The notes beneath the pieces are model-generated. The model saw nothing but the letters and a program-made list of their open reading frames with translations, was not told the DNA's origin and ran no database searches. DNA of 64,000 nt from UBA9655 sp963704475 (lineage in GTDB: Bacteria > Pseudomonadota > Alphaproteobacteria > UBA9655). Positions within the stretch are counted from its first letter, which is position 1. Every line of letters begins with the position of its first letter. Of the stretch, positions 56,468-64,000 are shown one piece after another. The stretch lies in NCBI GenBank assembly GCA_963704475.1, contig OY969900.1, positions 62,001 through 126,000 of the forward strand. The letters are read 5' to 3'. The position numbers and the translations under genes were made by a program.

Positions 56468-57040
56468 CTAACCCTTGCAAAATCCTACGCCTTTTAACAA
56501 GCAATCCGTCTCATAAGCGGGAAGACCCACAATATTTGTGTATGATCCTGAGATGAATGTTACAAACTTGGCCGCCTTGCCCTGAATGCCGTAAGCTCCT
56601 GCTTTTCCTTCCCATTCCCCTGACGCAATGTAATCATCAATGTCTTCAGCGGTTAAGCGTTTAAAGGAAACCCGGGTCATGACAATCCGGCAGACTTCTT
56701 GTCCTTTTGGAGAGACGACGCAGATTCCTGTGTAGACCCGGTGGCGCCGTCCAGAAAGTTTCTCAAGGGTACGGCGTGCACCCGCCTCATCTTCCGGTTT
56801 GCCAATGATTTTTCGGCCCGTCTCTACAATGGTATCTGCACCTAAAACATAGGCCTCGGGCGTTTGTAAATGAACAGTATGGGCTTTGAGATGGGCGATG
56901 CGCTTGACATAGTCTCGGATATTTTCTCCTTTTAAGGGAGTCTCATCCACTTCTGGACTGATGATTTTATGGGGGATTAACCCTATTGAGGCTAAAAGCT
57001 CACGTCGGCGCGGGGAGGAGGAGGCGAGGATAAGTTGCAT
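56468..57040 (-). CDS. maf: Maf-type nucleoside triphosphate pyrophosphatase
   Basis: A 190-residue Maf family protein, a house-cleaning nucleotide pyrophosphatase. It has the N-terminal LILASSSPRRRELLASIGL, DVDETPL-like EVDETPLKGENIRDYV, LGADTIVETGRKIIGKP and the C-terminal GAYGIQGKAAKFVTFISGSY. It starts at the A of the infA TAA (one-base overlap). The exact subgroup (m5UTP/UTP/CTP or other specificity) is not assigned. Confidence 0.94.
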   Translation of the reverse strand: MQLILASSSPRRRELLASIGLIPHKIISPEVDETPLKGENIRDYVKRIAHLKAHTVHLQTPEAYVLGADTIVETGRKIIGKPEDEAGARRTLEKLSGRRHRVYTGICVVSPKGQEVCRIVMTRVSFKRLTAEDIDDYIASGEWEGKAGAYGIQGKAAKFVTFISGSYTNIVGLPAYETDCLLKGVGFCKG

Positions 57041-57258
57041 TATTTATGACGAAAGGTAATGCGTCCTTTGGTAAGATCATAAGGAGTCATTTCAACGGTC
57101 ACCTTATCTCCTGCAAGAACGCGGATACGGTTTTTTCGCATACGGCCGGAGGTATGGGCCAGAACCATATGCCCATTTTCAAGTTGCACACGAAAAGTCG
57201 CATTAGGAAGTAATTCTATAATGATTCCAGGAAACTCGATTAGGTCTTCTTTAGACAA
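57040..57258 (-). CDS. infA: Translation initiation factor IF-1
   Basis: A 72-residue S1/OB-fold IF-1 with the typical LIEFPGIIIELLPNATFRVQ, ENGHMVLAHTSGRMRKNRIR and VTVEMTPYDLTKGRITFRHK. It is followed by maf with a one-base overlap, a common alphaproteobacterial arrangement. A promoter TTGACA-17-TAAAAG lies at 57308-57336. Confidence 0.97.
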   Translation of the reverse strand: MSKEDLIEFPGIIIELLPNATFRVQLENGHMVLAHTSGRMRKNRIRVLAGDKVTVEMTPYDLTKGRITFRHK

Positions 57259-57307
57259 TGCATTCTCCAGTTATTGTATCGTTTCTCGCAATGACGATAT
57301 GAGATTG

Positions 57308-57336
57308 CTTTTAAGCTAAAAATAACGGTTTGTCAA
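57308..57336 (-). promoter_or_regulatory. Promoter of infA-maf
   Basis: On the minus strand TTGACA (57336-57331) and TAAAAG (57313-57308) are separated by 17 bp, about 50 bp before the infA ATG. The -35 box is perfect. Confidence 0.55.
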
Positions 57337-57401
57337 AGCTTTCCCGTGGTGTACAGTTTGGAATCTTTTAATGATAGCCAGGGGAGCACCTGCGTATCGT
57401 C

Positions 57402-58853
57402 ATGATTCAATATCGATTTGTTATTTTTATCGTGGGAATTTTTTTAAGTATTTTAGCCCTTGCCATGACTATTCCTGCAGGGATGGATCTTTTGTTTCGG
57501 GATCCAGACTGGGTGTATTTTGGGGAAGCGGCTGCAATGACAGGATTTGTAGGGGTCCTCCTTGTTCTTTCTTTCAAACCTGAAGCAGAGCCTGTTTTTG
57601 AAGTTCGGGAAACGTTCATTTTAACCGCATCAAGCTGGATTGCAATTTCAGCATTTTCTTCATTACCTTTTATTCTTTCAAGTGCTGCCCCTACCTTTAC
57701 GGATGCTTTTTTTGAAGCAGTATCCGGCTTAACAACAACGGGAGCTACAGTTTTTCAAAACCTTGAATATGCCCCACCGGGAATTTTATTGTGGCGAGCT
57801 CTTTTGCAATGGCTCGGAGGTATCGGAATTGTCGTGATGGCCTTGATCATTTTACCTGCTCTAAAAATTGGGGGAATGCAGCTTTTCAGAAGTGAATTTT
57901 CCGATCGCTCTGAGAAATACCTTCCGCGAATTTCTCAAATTTCTTCAAGTATTCTTTCAACTTATCTTTTGATGTCTGCCTTTTGTGGCGTTGCGTATTG
58001 GTTTGCAGGCATGACAATTTTTGAAGCTATTTGTTTTATGATGACAACGGTTTCAACAGCTGGATTTGCCACTTCTGACCTTTCTTTAGGAGCTTTCAAT
58101 AACTATTGGATTGAGATTGTTGCTATTGTTTTTATGCTAATGGGGAGTATTACTCTTCTGCTCTTTACCCGTTTTTTACAAGGGGATCTAAAATCCCTTT
58201 TGCGGGATTCTCAGGTGAGAGTTTTTCTTTCTCTGGTAGCCGTAGCCTCAGGAACTGTAACTCTTTGGCTGTGGGGTACTGAGCAATATGATTGGATAAA
58301 TGCCTTGCGTTATGGTGTTTTTACCGTTGTTTCCATTGCGTCAACGACGGGATTTTCCATAGCTAATTCCAATATGTGGGGAGGGTTCCCCTTGATTTTT
58401 CTTTTCTTTCTTATGTTTGTCGGAGGATGCACGGGATCCACTGCAGGGGGAATTAAAATCTTTCGGTTTCAGGTTCTCTTTAAGGCAGCAAAAACACAGA
58501 TTCTTCAGCTCCGTCGCCCCCATGGGGTTTTTGTTCCGCTTTATAATACCCAAAGATTGAAAGAGTCTGAATTTATGTCGGTTCTTGCTTTCTTTGCCCT
58601 CTATATTTTCTGCTACGCAGCCTTAGCTTTAAGTCTTTCTTTTTGTGGGGTTGATCCTGTTTCCAGCCTCTCTGGAAGTGCAACGATTCTAGGAAATGTA
58701 GGCCCGGGTCTTGGAACCCTTATTGGGCCCTCAGGGCATTATGGAGGTCTTTCTGACAGCGCAAAATGGATTGTCATGATAGGGATGATTGTCGGTCGTC
58801 TTGAGCTTTTAACGTTGTTAATTCTTTTTACACCGAGTTTTTGGCGGAGATAG
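57402..58853 (+). CDS. trkH: TrkH family potassium uptake protein
   Basis: A 483-residue channel-like membrane subunit for potassium uptake. Four pore-loop filters can be recognised: SGLTTTGATVF, TTVSTAGFATSDL, SIASTTGFSIANSN, and ATILGNVGPGLGTLIG. Membrane segments are spread across the whole length. It normally works with the regulatory subunit TrkA, which is not in this window. It is divergent from infA and followed by a MITE. Confidence 0.94.
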   Translation: MIQYRFVIFIVGIFLSILALAMTIPAGMDLLFRDPDWVYFGEAAAMTGFVGVLLVLSFKPEAEPVFEVRETFILTASSWIAISAFSSLPFILSSAAPTFTDAFFEAVSGLTTTGATVFQNLEYAPPGILLWRALLQWLGGIGIVVMALIILPALKIGGMQLFRSEFSDRSEKYLPRISQISSSILSTYLLMSAFCGVAYWFAGMTIFEAICFMMTTVSTAGFATSDLSLGAFNNYWIEIVAIVFMLMGSITLLLFTRFLQGDLKSLLRDSQVRVFLSLVAVASGTVTLWLWGTEQYDWINALRYGVFTVVSIASTTGFSIANSNMWGGFPLIFLFFLMFVGGCTGSTAGGIKIFRFQVLFKAAKTQILQLRRPHGVFVPLYNTQRLKESEFMSVLAFFALYIFCYAALALSLSFCGVDPVSSLSGSATILGNVGPGLGTLIGPSGHYGGLSDSAKWIVMIGMIVGRLELLTLLILFTPSFWRR

Positions 58854-59165
58854 GGGGGGCGTACAAAGCAGTACTGTGCGATTTCGCGGATGCCACCACG
58901 CGCACCGGAGCTTATACCATTTCGCTTCAATAGGTGGATATTCTGGATTGCTTCGCTTCGCTCGCAATGACGGAAATTGGCGTCATTGCGAGGAGTCGAA
59001 GGCGACGAAGCAACCCAGTTTTGTCTGCCACTTGATTGATAAGTGGTATTAGTTCTTTGTCGTGACTTGCAGGGGGACCGACTTGTCTATAGGAACCAAC
59101 GCCCGGACCGCCCCCCCCACAGCATTATTTCCTGTGCCGGGTGGGTGGGGTGGACCTGTGCTGGG
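58854..59165. other. Intergenic region with MITE and GC-rich stretch
   Basis: No clear gene. The first 60 bp are unremarkable, then the inverted MITE (58915-59048) follows, then a GC-rich stretch with a C9 tract near 59110. ORFs in this region on the plus strand have unnatural composition and are not credible. Confidence 0.6.
58915..59048 (-). mobile_element. MITE copy 3 (TNA target duplication), inverted
   Basis: A 134-bp copy in opposite orientation to copies 1 and 2, starting TACCATTTCGCTTCAATAGG and ending TTGATTGATAAGTGGTA, flanked by TTA at 58912-58914 and 59049-59051. It lies between trkH and the Cys-rich gene region. The direct repeats agree with the same TNA pattern. Confidence 0.85.
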
Positions 59166-59633
59166 TCAGCATCCCGAAGTCTCGCAAAGGCCCGCCTTTT
59201 CATGCTGCCACCGTCTGCCAGGCGCGGGCCAACCGTCTCCCCCGTCTGGTTGCAGTTCGTAACGCGGCGGTCCACGCCCTTTGACCACCCAGCATCCCGG
59301 CATGTCTATAAAAATCCACCACGGGTCAACCTCGCCGTGCACCCCTGCTGCCACGGGACTCTCTCGGAGCCCCCCTACATTGCCTTCCTCATCGCCACCT
59401 CAGATACCCGGACCACTCGTGTCCTGCCACGACCACCTATGACTATGATGCAGTGCTTGGCAGTAATCCTTACACGACAATTGACTCATCCCGTTTATCG
59501 TAATACTCTTACCGCAAAAACAAGTTCCCGCTGAGGCACCAGTCGTACTCCCTATTACGACCGCTAGGCCGACCGCTGAGGTTAGCACTCCAACTGCTAA
59601 TAACGATGTCTGGAGAAATTTTGTTTTATACAT
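59166..59633 (-). pseudogene. Secreted cysteine-rich protein with in-frame TGA (member 4)
   Basis: Reading from ATG 59633, a leader MYKTKFLQTSLLAVGVLTSA (cleaved near ASA) is followed by TCFCGKSITINGMSQLSCKD and C (four cysteines in all), up to a TGA at 59402-59400. The same frame then stays open for about 78 codons (GEVDPWWIFIDMPGC, then CETSGC and stop), adding three cysteines. Either the real product is the 77-residue form or a longer gene was cut by a nonsense mutation. The part after the TGA is very GC-rich. The upstream region matches that of the IS200-split gene at 34131. CxC...CKxxC links it to the 32786 gene. Confidence 0.6.
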
Positions 59634-60142
59634 GTTGATATTCCTTTATTTAAGTTGATAAATGCCCGATCAGGATCAGAGATGACGGGGCGGGTTAAGG
59701 GTGTCCTCAGGTTTGCCCCGAAGACCCGAGATGGAAAAGGAAGACCGTAGGAGGATGTCGTCCTATGACCTCCTCCCTGCTGATTCCATTTCGGCTCTGA
59801 TTTTGGGATGTGGGATGGGAAGAGAAAGATCCCTCGAAGGAATTCGAACCCTCGACCACAACTTTGGCAAGGCAGCGTTCTTAAGATGTTAGAGACTCGT
59901 TGTAGATCTTCATAATCTCAATTCTTCTTTCTTTTTGTTTTTATCAAACTAAAGATCTAGAATTTTATGCATCTTTTCAATGCCTTTATTTTCCCTAAAA
60001 AAAGAATATTTTGACCATATCATGAAACTCACCTCTCTTTTTTTAACGCCCTGAATTTCGAAAGATCGCCTCTTTCTCTTCGTCTATTCTTCACAGATGA
60101 GACAACCAAAAAAAGATCCGAACTTATGAAAATCTAAAAGCC
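59634..60142. other. Intergenic region with shared upstream region and tRNA-like fragment
   Basis: Bases 59634-59698 are the Cys-rich gene's upstream region (minus strand). A hairpin with GGAGGATGTCGTCCT lies near 59750. A tRNA-like stretch occurs at about 59830-59895. The AT-rich part 59900-60142 shows no gene. A 63-residue ORF at 59701-59892 crosses the tRNA-like piece and is not credible. Confidence 0.5.
59830..59895 (-). pseudogene. tRNA-like 3' fragment (Gly-GCC-like)
   Basis: On the minus strand AAGAACGCTGCCTTGCCAAA, then GGTCGAGGGTTCGAATTCC, resembles the anticodon arm (TTGCCAA, GCC anticodon) and T-arm (GGGTTCGAATTCC) of a tRNA-Gly. The anticodon stem has mismatches and no 5' acceptor strand fits, so it looks like a decayed or partial tRNA rather than a working gene. 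It may mark an old integration site. Confidence 0.35.
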
Positions 60143-60583
60143 TTAGCGCTTCTCTGCTGTTTTCTTAGTCATGTTTAAAGATTCCTCAAGGCCTTCTTTA
60201 AACCGTTTTTGGACTGATTCATTCATTTTTTCCGTTGATTTTGCAATGACGGAATTAATGTTACGTAAATGTTCTATTGTTTTATCAGCTGTTTCTTTAG
60301 CAGCTTCTGCGTGTTGAGTGGTTTTGTCTTCGAGGGGGGACTTAGAACAGCATTGTTTTATATGTTCATTCCACATATCGAAGGCGTTTTTGATATATTG
60401 ATTTTGAAGCTCCACAAGAGACTGTGTTGTTTCAATGGCTATCTGATGGTGTTTGCTCATTAATTCCACATTTTTTTGATAACTGCTCATAAGAGCTTCC
60501 ATGTCAATGCCTGGAAATTTAAAGTTCTTAAAGGCACCTAATCCTTGTTCCATAAAGGGGGGTACGTTTGATTCTTTAGCCAT
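60143..60583 (-). CDS. Phasin family protein
   Basis: A 146-residue phasin. These amphipathic, mostly helical proteins coat polyhydroxybutyrate granules. The FPGIDMEALMSSYQKNVELM start and the helix IETTQSLVELQNQYIKNAFD are typical, followed by long coiled-coil-like helices with many Lys/Glu. Cys pairs (CC at about 80) are present. It follows the acetoacetyl-CoA reductase gene on the same strand, as in PHB clusters. Confidence 0.85.
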   Translation of the reverse strand: MAKESNVPPFMEQGLGAFKNFKFPGIDMEALMSSYQKNVELMSKHHQIAIETTQSLVELQNQYIKNAFDMWNEHIKQCCSKSPLEDKTTQHAEAAKETADKTIEHLRNINSVIAKSTEKMNESVQKRFKEGLEESLNMTKKTAEKR

Positions 60584-60751
60584 TTCATTTTCTCCTTTTT
60601 CTCTAATGTTATTTATACTCTTCGCCTTTCAAGTTCCGGGGTCATTGCCTATCGTGATTCGTCCTCTGTCACGTTACAAATACGCTCATCGGGCTCACCA
60701 CTCGGGCTCAACCTCGCTCCTTGAAATCCTTTGACTATAATATCTTTATAA

Positions 60752-61474
60752 TTACACAAAATATTGACCACCATTAATCGTAAGCGTTGCGCCTGTCATG
60801 AATCCCGCATCTTCAGAGGCTAAGAAAAGCACCGTACTGGCAATTTCGTCAGGTCTCCCAAGACGATTCATAGGAATTTGCTGAGTGATTTTGGACAAAA
60901 TCGGCTCTGCTATGCTTTGAAGCATTTCTGTGTTGATGTATCCTGGAGCTATTGCATTGACCGTAATTCCTTTGAGAGCACTTTCTTGCGCCAACGCTTT
61001 TGTAAGGCCAATAATTCCAGCCTTTGCCGCTGAATAATTTGTTTGTCCAAATTGACCTTTTTGACCATTGATGGAGCTAATATTAATAATACGACCAAAT
61101 CCCCGCATACGCATGGGCTCAATCACGTGGCGACACATGTTAAAGCAAGAGGTGAGATTGGTTTGAATCACGTCCTCCCACTGGGTGTAGTCCATTTTAT
61201 GCAGGGCCCCATCTCTGGTAATTCCTGCATTATTTACAAGAATATCAATATATCCAAGATCCTTTGTTATTTGTGCCACTCCCTCCTGGCATGCCTTAAA
61301 ATTACTGACATCCCATTTATATGTAGGAATGCCTGTTTTTTCTTGAAAAGAATGAGCAGCTTTCTCATTTCCATAATAAACCGCAGCGACTCCGTAGCCA
61401 GCTTGCTTAAGCTTTTGCGAGATCGAGGCTCCAATTCCTCGAGTTCCGCCTGTAACGAGGGCTAATTTTTTCAT
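60752..61474 (-). CDS. phaB: Acetoacetyl-CoA reductase
   Basis: A 240-residue short-chain dehydrogenase that makes (R)-3-hydroxybutyryl-CoA for PHB. It has the NADPH-binding GGTRGIGASIS, NNAGITRDG and NISSINGQKGQFGQTNYSAA with the catalytic Ser, Tyr and Lys (YxxxK). The NNAGITRD plus SINGQKGQFGQTNYSAAKAG combination is characteristic of PhaB. FabG-like enzymes are the nearest alternative, but the phasin neighbour favours PhaB. It diverges from the MHS transporter gene. Confidence 0.9.
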   Translation of the reverse strand: MKKLALVTGGTRGIGASISQKLKQAGYGVAAVYYGNEKAAHSFQEKTGIPTYKWDVSNFKACQEGVAQITKDLGYIDILVNNAGITRDGALHKMDYTQWEDVIQTNLTSCFNMCRHVIEPMRMRGFGRIINISSINGQKGQFGQTNYSAAKAGIIGLTKALAQESALKGITVNAIAPGYINTEMLQSIAEPILSKITQQIPMNRLGRPDEIASTVLFLASEDAGFMTGATLTINGGQYFV

Positions 61475-61652
61475 AGACTTTCACTCAATGTAAGAGATTT
61501 TCCTATAAATTAGTTTGTCATAAATTCCTTAACAAAATATTAAAGAAAAACAAAAATTAGTATCTTAAATAAAGTGTAATTTTTTAATAAAATTTAAATT
61601 TTTCTTTGGTTTTAATAGAAAATTATTTTCTTTAAATATCAGGGAAAGCGCA

Positions 61653-62960
61653 ATGCCAGTTGAGTCTCTTGCCTATGAATCAATAAGTGTTCCTCAAGAA
61701 GGGAGCTATATTAAAAGGGTTATTCTGTCATGTATGATTGGAAATGCTCTTGAATGGTATGATTTTGCTCTTTACGGATATTTTGCAACAACCATTGGTC
61801 AACTCTTTTTCCCAAAATTCAGCACAGTTGCTTCCCTTATGGCAACCTTCGGCGTTTTTGCAGCCGGGTTCATTATGCGCCCTCTTGGCGGCCTTATTTT
61901 TGGCCATATTGGAGATAAGATTGGCCGAAAAAGTGCTCTCTTATGGTCTATCTATCTTATGGCGATTCCAACAACTCTCATTGGACTTTTACCAACCTAT
62001 GAACAAATTGGGTGGCTTGCGCCTCTTCTTTTAACCTTCATTCGTTTGGCTCAAGGGCTTTCTATGGGGGGAGAATTTACGGGCTCTATGATCTTTGTGG
62101 TTGAAAATGCTCAACAAGGAAATCGGGGGCTCTATGGAAGTTGGGTCGTCTTTAGCCTTCTGGTTGGAATCTTAGTGGGCTCAGCTATTGCAACTTCCAC
62201 ATGTTACTTTTTATCTGAAGATCAAGTGATGGATTGGGGATGGAGAATCCCTTTCCTCTTAAGTGTGGGGGGAGGGTGTGTGGGATCTATTATGCGCCGA
62301 ACGGTTCGAGAGCCCGAACAATTTACAAAAATTAAAAAGCATCACAAGGAAAACGCAACGCCTATTATTGAGCTTTTCAAGAATCATTCAAAAACAATTG
62401 CCTATGTCATTACCATCGAGCTTTCTCTTGCCATTGGATTTTATCTCATTGTGACCTTCATTAATAATTTTCTTATGACTCTTCTCGGGGTCGATCAGGT
62501 CACAAGTCTCATGATGACAACGGTGAGTATGGTTGTCATGGGACTTGTCATTCCCCTCTCAGGGTGGCTCTCTGATAGAATCGGACGTAAGCTCGTCCTC
62601 ATTCCGAGCGCTCTCGCTTTTGTATTTTTTGCCTATCCTCTTTTCACAGCCCTTGAAAGTAGCTTTAGTGGAGCCCTTATGGCTCAAGTGGCCCTTTCCT
62701 TTATTATGGGTGTCTTTTTTGCTCCCTTCCCAGCAACCCTTGTTGAACTCTTTCCCATTAATGTGCGGTTTTCAGGACTTTCAATTGCCCATAGCATCAG
62801 TATGGCTGCCTTTGGAGGCACTGCCCCTTTTATTGCAACAGGCCTTATTCACCTGACAAACAATAATGCAGCCCCTGCCTTGTACTTAGGTCTTGCATCT
62901 CTCATTTCAGCTGTTGCTCTCTTCTTTATGAAAGATCGGTATAAGGCAAAATTGATTTAA
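61653..62960 (+). CDS. MFS transporter, MHS family
   Basis: A 435-residue metabolite:H+ symporter with about 12 membrane segments. Typical are GNALEWYDFALYGYFATTIG in helix 1, GFIMRPLGGLIFGHIGDKIG, and GLSMGGEFTGSMIFVVENA. The substrate is not evident; its place between phaB and an acetoacetyl-CoA synthetase gene suggests a small organic acid such as acetoacetate or 3-hydroxybutyrate (inference). It is related in sequence style to the transporter at 12575, which has a longer N terminus. It stands divergent from phaB. Confidence 0.88.
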   Translation: MPVESLAYESISVPQEGSYIKRVILSCMIGNALEWYDFALYGYFATTIGQLFFPKFSTVASLMATFGVFAAGFIMRPLGGLIFGHIGDKIGRKSALLWSIYLMAIPTTLIGLLPTYEQIGWLAPLLLTFIRLAQGLSMGGEFTGSMIFVVENAQQGNRGLYGSWVVFSLLVGILVGSAIATSTCYFLSEDQVMDWGWRIPFLLSVGGGCVGSIMRRTVREPEQFTKIKKHHKENATPIIELFKNHSKTIAYVITIELSLAIGFYLIVTFINNFLMTLLGVDQVTSLMMTTVSMVVMGLVIPLSGWLSDRIGRKLVLIPSALAFVFFAYPLFTALESSFSGALMAQVALSFIMGVFFAPFPATLVELFPINVRFSGLSIAHSISMAAFGGTAPFIATGLIHLTNNNAAPALYLGLASLISAVALFFMKDRYKAKLI

Positions 62961-63060
62961 TTGAAGGAGAAATTCTTTTTTATCTATAAGAAATCCAATT
63001 TACGGTTTATTAAATCTATGAGAGTAATTTCATCAAGTAACCTTAATGACGCGGGCACAA

Positions 63061-64000
63061 ATGAATAATAAACCTCTGTGGCAACCCACTTCTCAGCAAA
63101 TTCAGAATGCCAATCTCACCTCCTTTATAGCTAATGTGAACAGTCGCTTTGGCACAAACCATTCAAGTTTTGAAGACTTACATCACTGGTCTACCACTCA
63201 TATCCAAGATTTCTGGAAGGCTGTATGGGATTATTGTGGATTGATCACGTCTCAGAAAGGTAACCGAGAAATTCATTTGTCCTCTGGCATTTTTAAACCG
63301 CAATTTTTCTCTGATGCCGAGCTGAATTATGCCGAGAATTTGCTGCGCCCCCGCCCAGCTGAAACACCTACCCTTATTTTTTGGGGAGAAGACAAAGTCA
63401 AACAAACCCTCACTTATAAGGAGCTCTACCAGGAAGTAGCCCACCTTGCCGCCTATTTAAAATCCCTTGGCGTTCAAAAAGGAGACCGTGTTGGAGGATA
63501 TGTCCCCAATACGCCTGAAGCTGTCATTGCGATGCTTGCTGCAACGTCTTTGGGGGCCATTTGGTCATCTTGTTCGCCTGACTTTGGAGTCAGCAGCCTT
63601 TTAGATCGTTTCGCTCAAATTACGCCAAAGATTCTATTTATGGCGGAGGGATATTATTATAACAGCAAGCGATTTGACTGTCTGGAAAAAGTGGAAGAAC
63701 TGCGAAAGGGTCTTCCAAGTCTTGAGAAGATTATTGTCTTTCCTTACGGAGATAAGTCCTTTTCTCTTCCTTCAGATCCATTCCTTATTCATTGGCAAGA
63801 AGCTCTTATTCCGTTTAACAACGTAACCGAAATTGAATTTATCCAAGTTCCTTTTAATCATCCCCTTTTTATCCTCTATTCTTCAGGGACCACTGGCGCT
63901 CCTAAATGTATTGTTCATGGGGTAGGGGGAACCCTCTTACAACACATGAAAGAGCATCAGCTCCATTGTGACATAAAACCAAAAGACCGTGTTTTCTACT
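63061..64000 (+). CDS. Acetoacetyl-CoA synthetase (5' part, cut by window end)
   Basis: Reading from ATG 63061 gives 313 codons open to the window edge. The sequence has the acetoacetyl-CoA synthetase N-terminal region (SFEDLHHWSTTHIQDFWKAV, LNYAENLLR, LGAIWSSCSPDFGVSSLLDR) and the adenylate-forming P-loop-like motif ILYSSGTTGAPKCIVHG. It activates acetoacetate with ATP and CoA. The full protein should have about 650 residues. It follows the MHS transporter gene by 100 bp on the same strand and completes a PHB/ketone-body theme with phaB and phasin. Confidence 0.92.
   Translation, partial: MNNKPLWQPTSQQIQNANLTSFIANVNSRFGTNHSSFEDLHHWSTTHIQDFWKAVWDYCGLITSQKGNREIHLSSGIFKPQFFSDAELNYAENLLRPRPAETPTLIFWGEDKVKQTLTYKELYQEVAHLAAYLKSLGVQKGDRVGGYVPNTPEAVIAMLAATSLGAIWSSCSPDFGVSSLLDRFAQITPKILFMAEGYYYNSKRFDCLEKVEELRKGLPSLEKIIVFPYGDKSFSLPSDPFLIHWQEALIPFNNVTEIEFIQVPFNHPLFILYSSGTTGAPKCIVHGVGGTLLQHMKEHQLHCDIKPKDRVFY

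Noticed and set aside
59043..59534. A 163-codon plus-strand ORF and several shorter ORFs in GC-rich DNA
   Set aside because: They overlap a MITE end and the opposite strand of a Cys-rich gene. High GC removes stop codons, so open frames are expected, and the products have no recognisable domain or start signal.
59166..59633. UGA read as an amino acid in this organism
   Set aside because: prfB is present with a UGA-dependent programmed frameshift, and normal genes end in TGA (for example dprA and the flavoprotein), so UGA is a stop codon.

Overview
The window is from a moderately AT-rich alphaproteobacterium, probably host-associated. Four things point there: a MipZ-type division ATPase, a pyrH/frr/uppS/cdsA-type core cluster, a polyhydroxybutyrate locus, and many palindromic intergenic repeats, insertion sequences and broken genes of the kind found in Holosporales/Paracaedibacter-like symbionts. 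The placement comes from gene content only; no rRNA is present.

Layout. 1-2.0 kb: frr-uppS-cdsA. 2.2-3.5 kb: a broken IS630-type element inserted at the stop codon of a sodium/solute symporter gene. 4.9-8.9 kb: a CDP-alcohol phosphatidyltransferase facing a redox/repair operon (msrB, msrA, FAD disulfide-reductase-like enzyme, VTT membrane protein). 9-14 kb: an accessory block with a GNAT pseudogene split by a MITE, an unrecognised 249-residue protein of possible acyltransferase fold, an XRE/S24-like regulator, a peptide deformylase, an autoinducer-binding-domain protein without its DNA-binding half, and an MHS transporter. 14-29 kb: SWIM/SNF2 pair, surface-glycan enzymes, trxA, gltA, miaA, nupC, rmuC, a DUF4139 protein, sdhE and higBA. 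29-32.5 kb: mfd. 32-36 kb: small secreted Cys-rich genes, DUF3309, a SAM decarboxylase-like gene, IS200 and IS481-type elements. 36-43.5 kb: hemF, trmL, rpmA, rplU, prfB (with programmed frameshift), mrcA, aldolase. 43.5-51 kb: hydrolase, mazEF, rnr, secA, mipZ. 52-58.9 kb: topA, dprA, plsY, yacG, maf, infA, trkH. 60-64 kb: phasin, acetoacetyl-CoA reductase, MHS transporter, acetoacetyl-CoA synthetase (cut by the window end).

The strongest unusual signal is a dispersed family of four small secreted Cys-rich proteins (near 32.5, 34.2-35.0, 51.6 and 59.4 kb). They share a nearly identical signal peptide and related upstream DNA, but their mature parts differ and carry 6, 8, 6 and 4 cysteines. 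One copy is split at its second codon by an IS200-type element, and one has an in-frame TGA followed by a further open stretch.

A second clear signal is a 134-135 bp MITE present three times, each copy flanked by a 3-bp TNA target duplication. One copy interrupts the GNAT gene, and removing it with one duplication rejoins that gene in frame.

All family assignments rest on motifs read by eye. No database search, alignment program or structure prediction was run.
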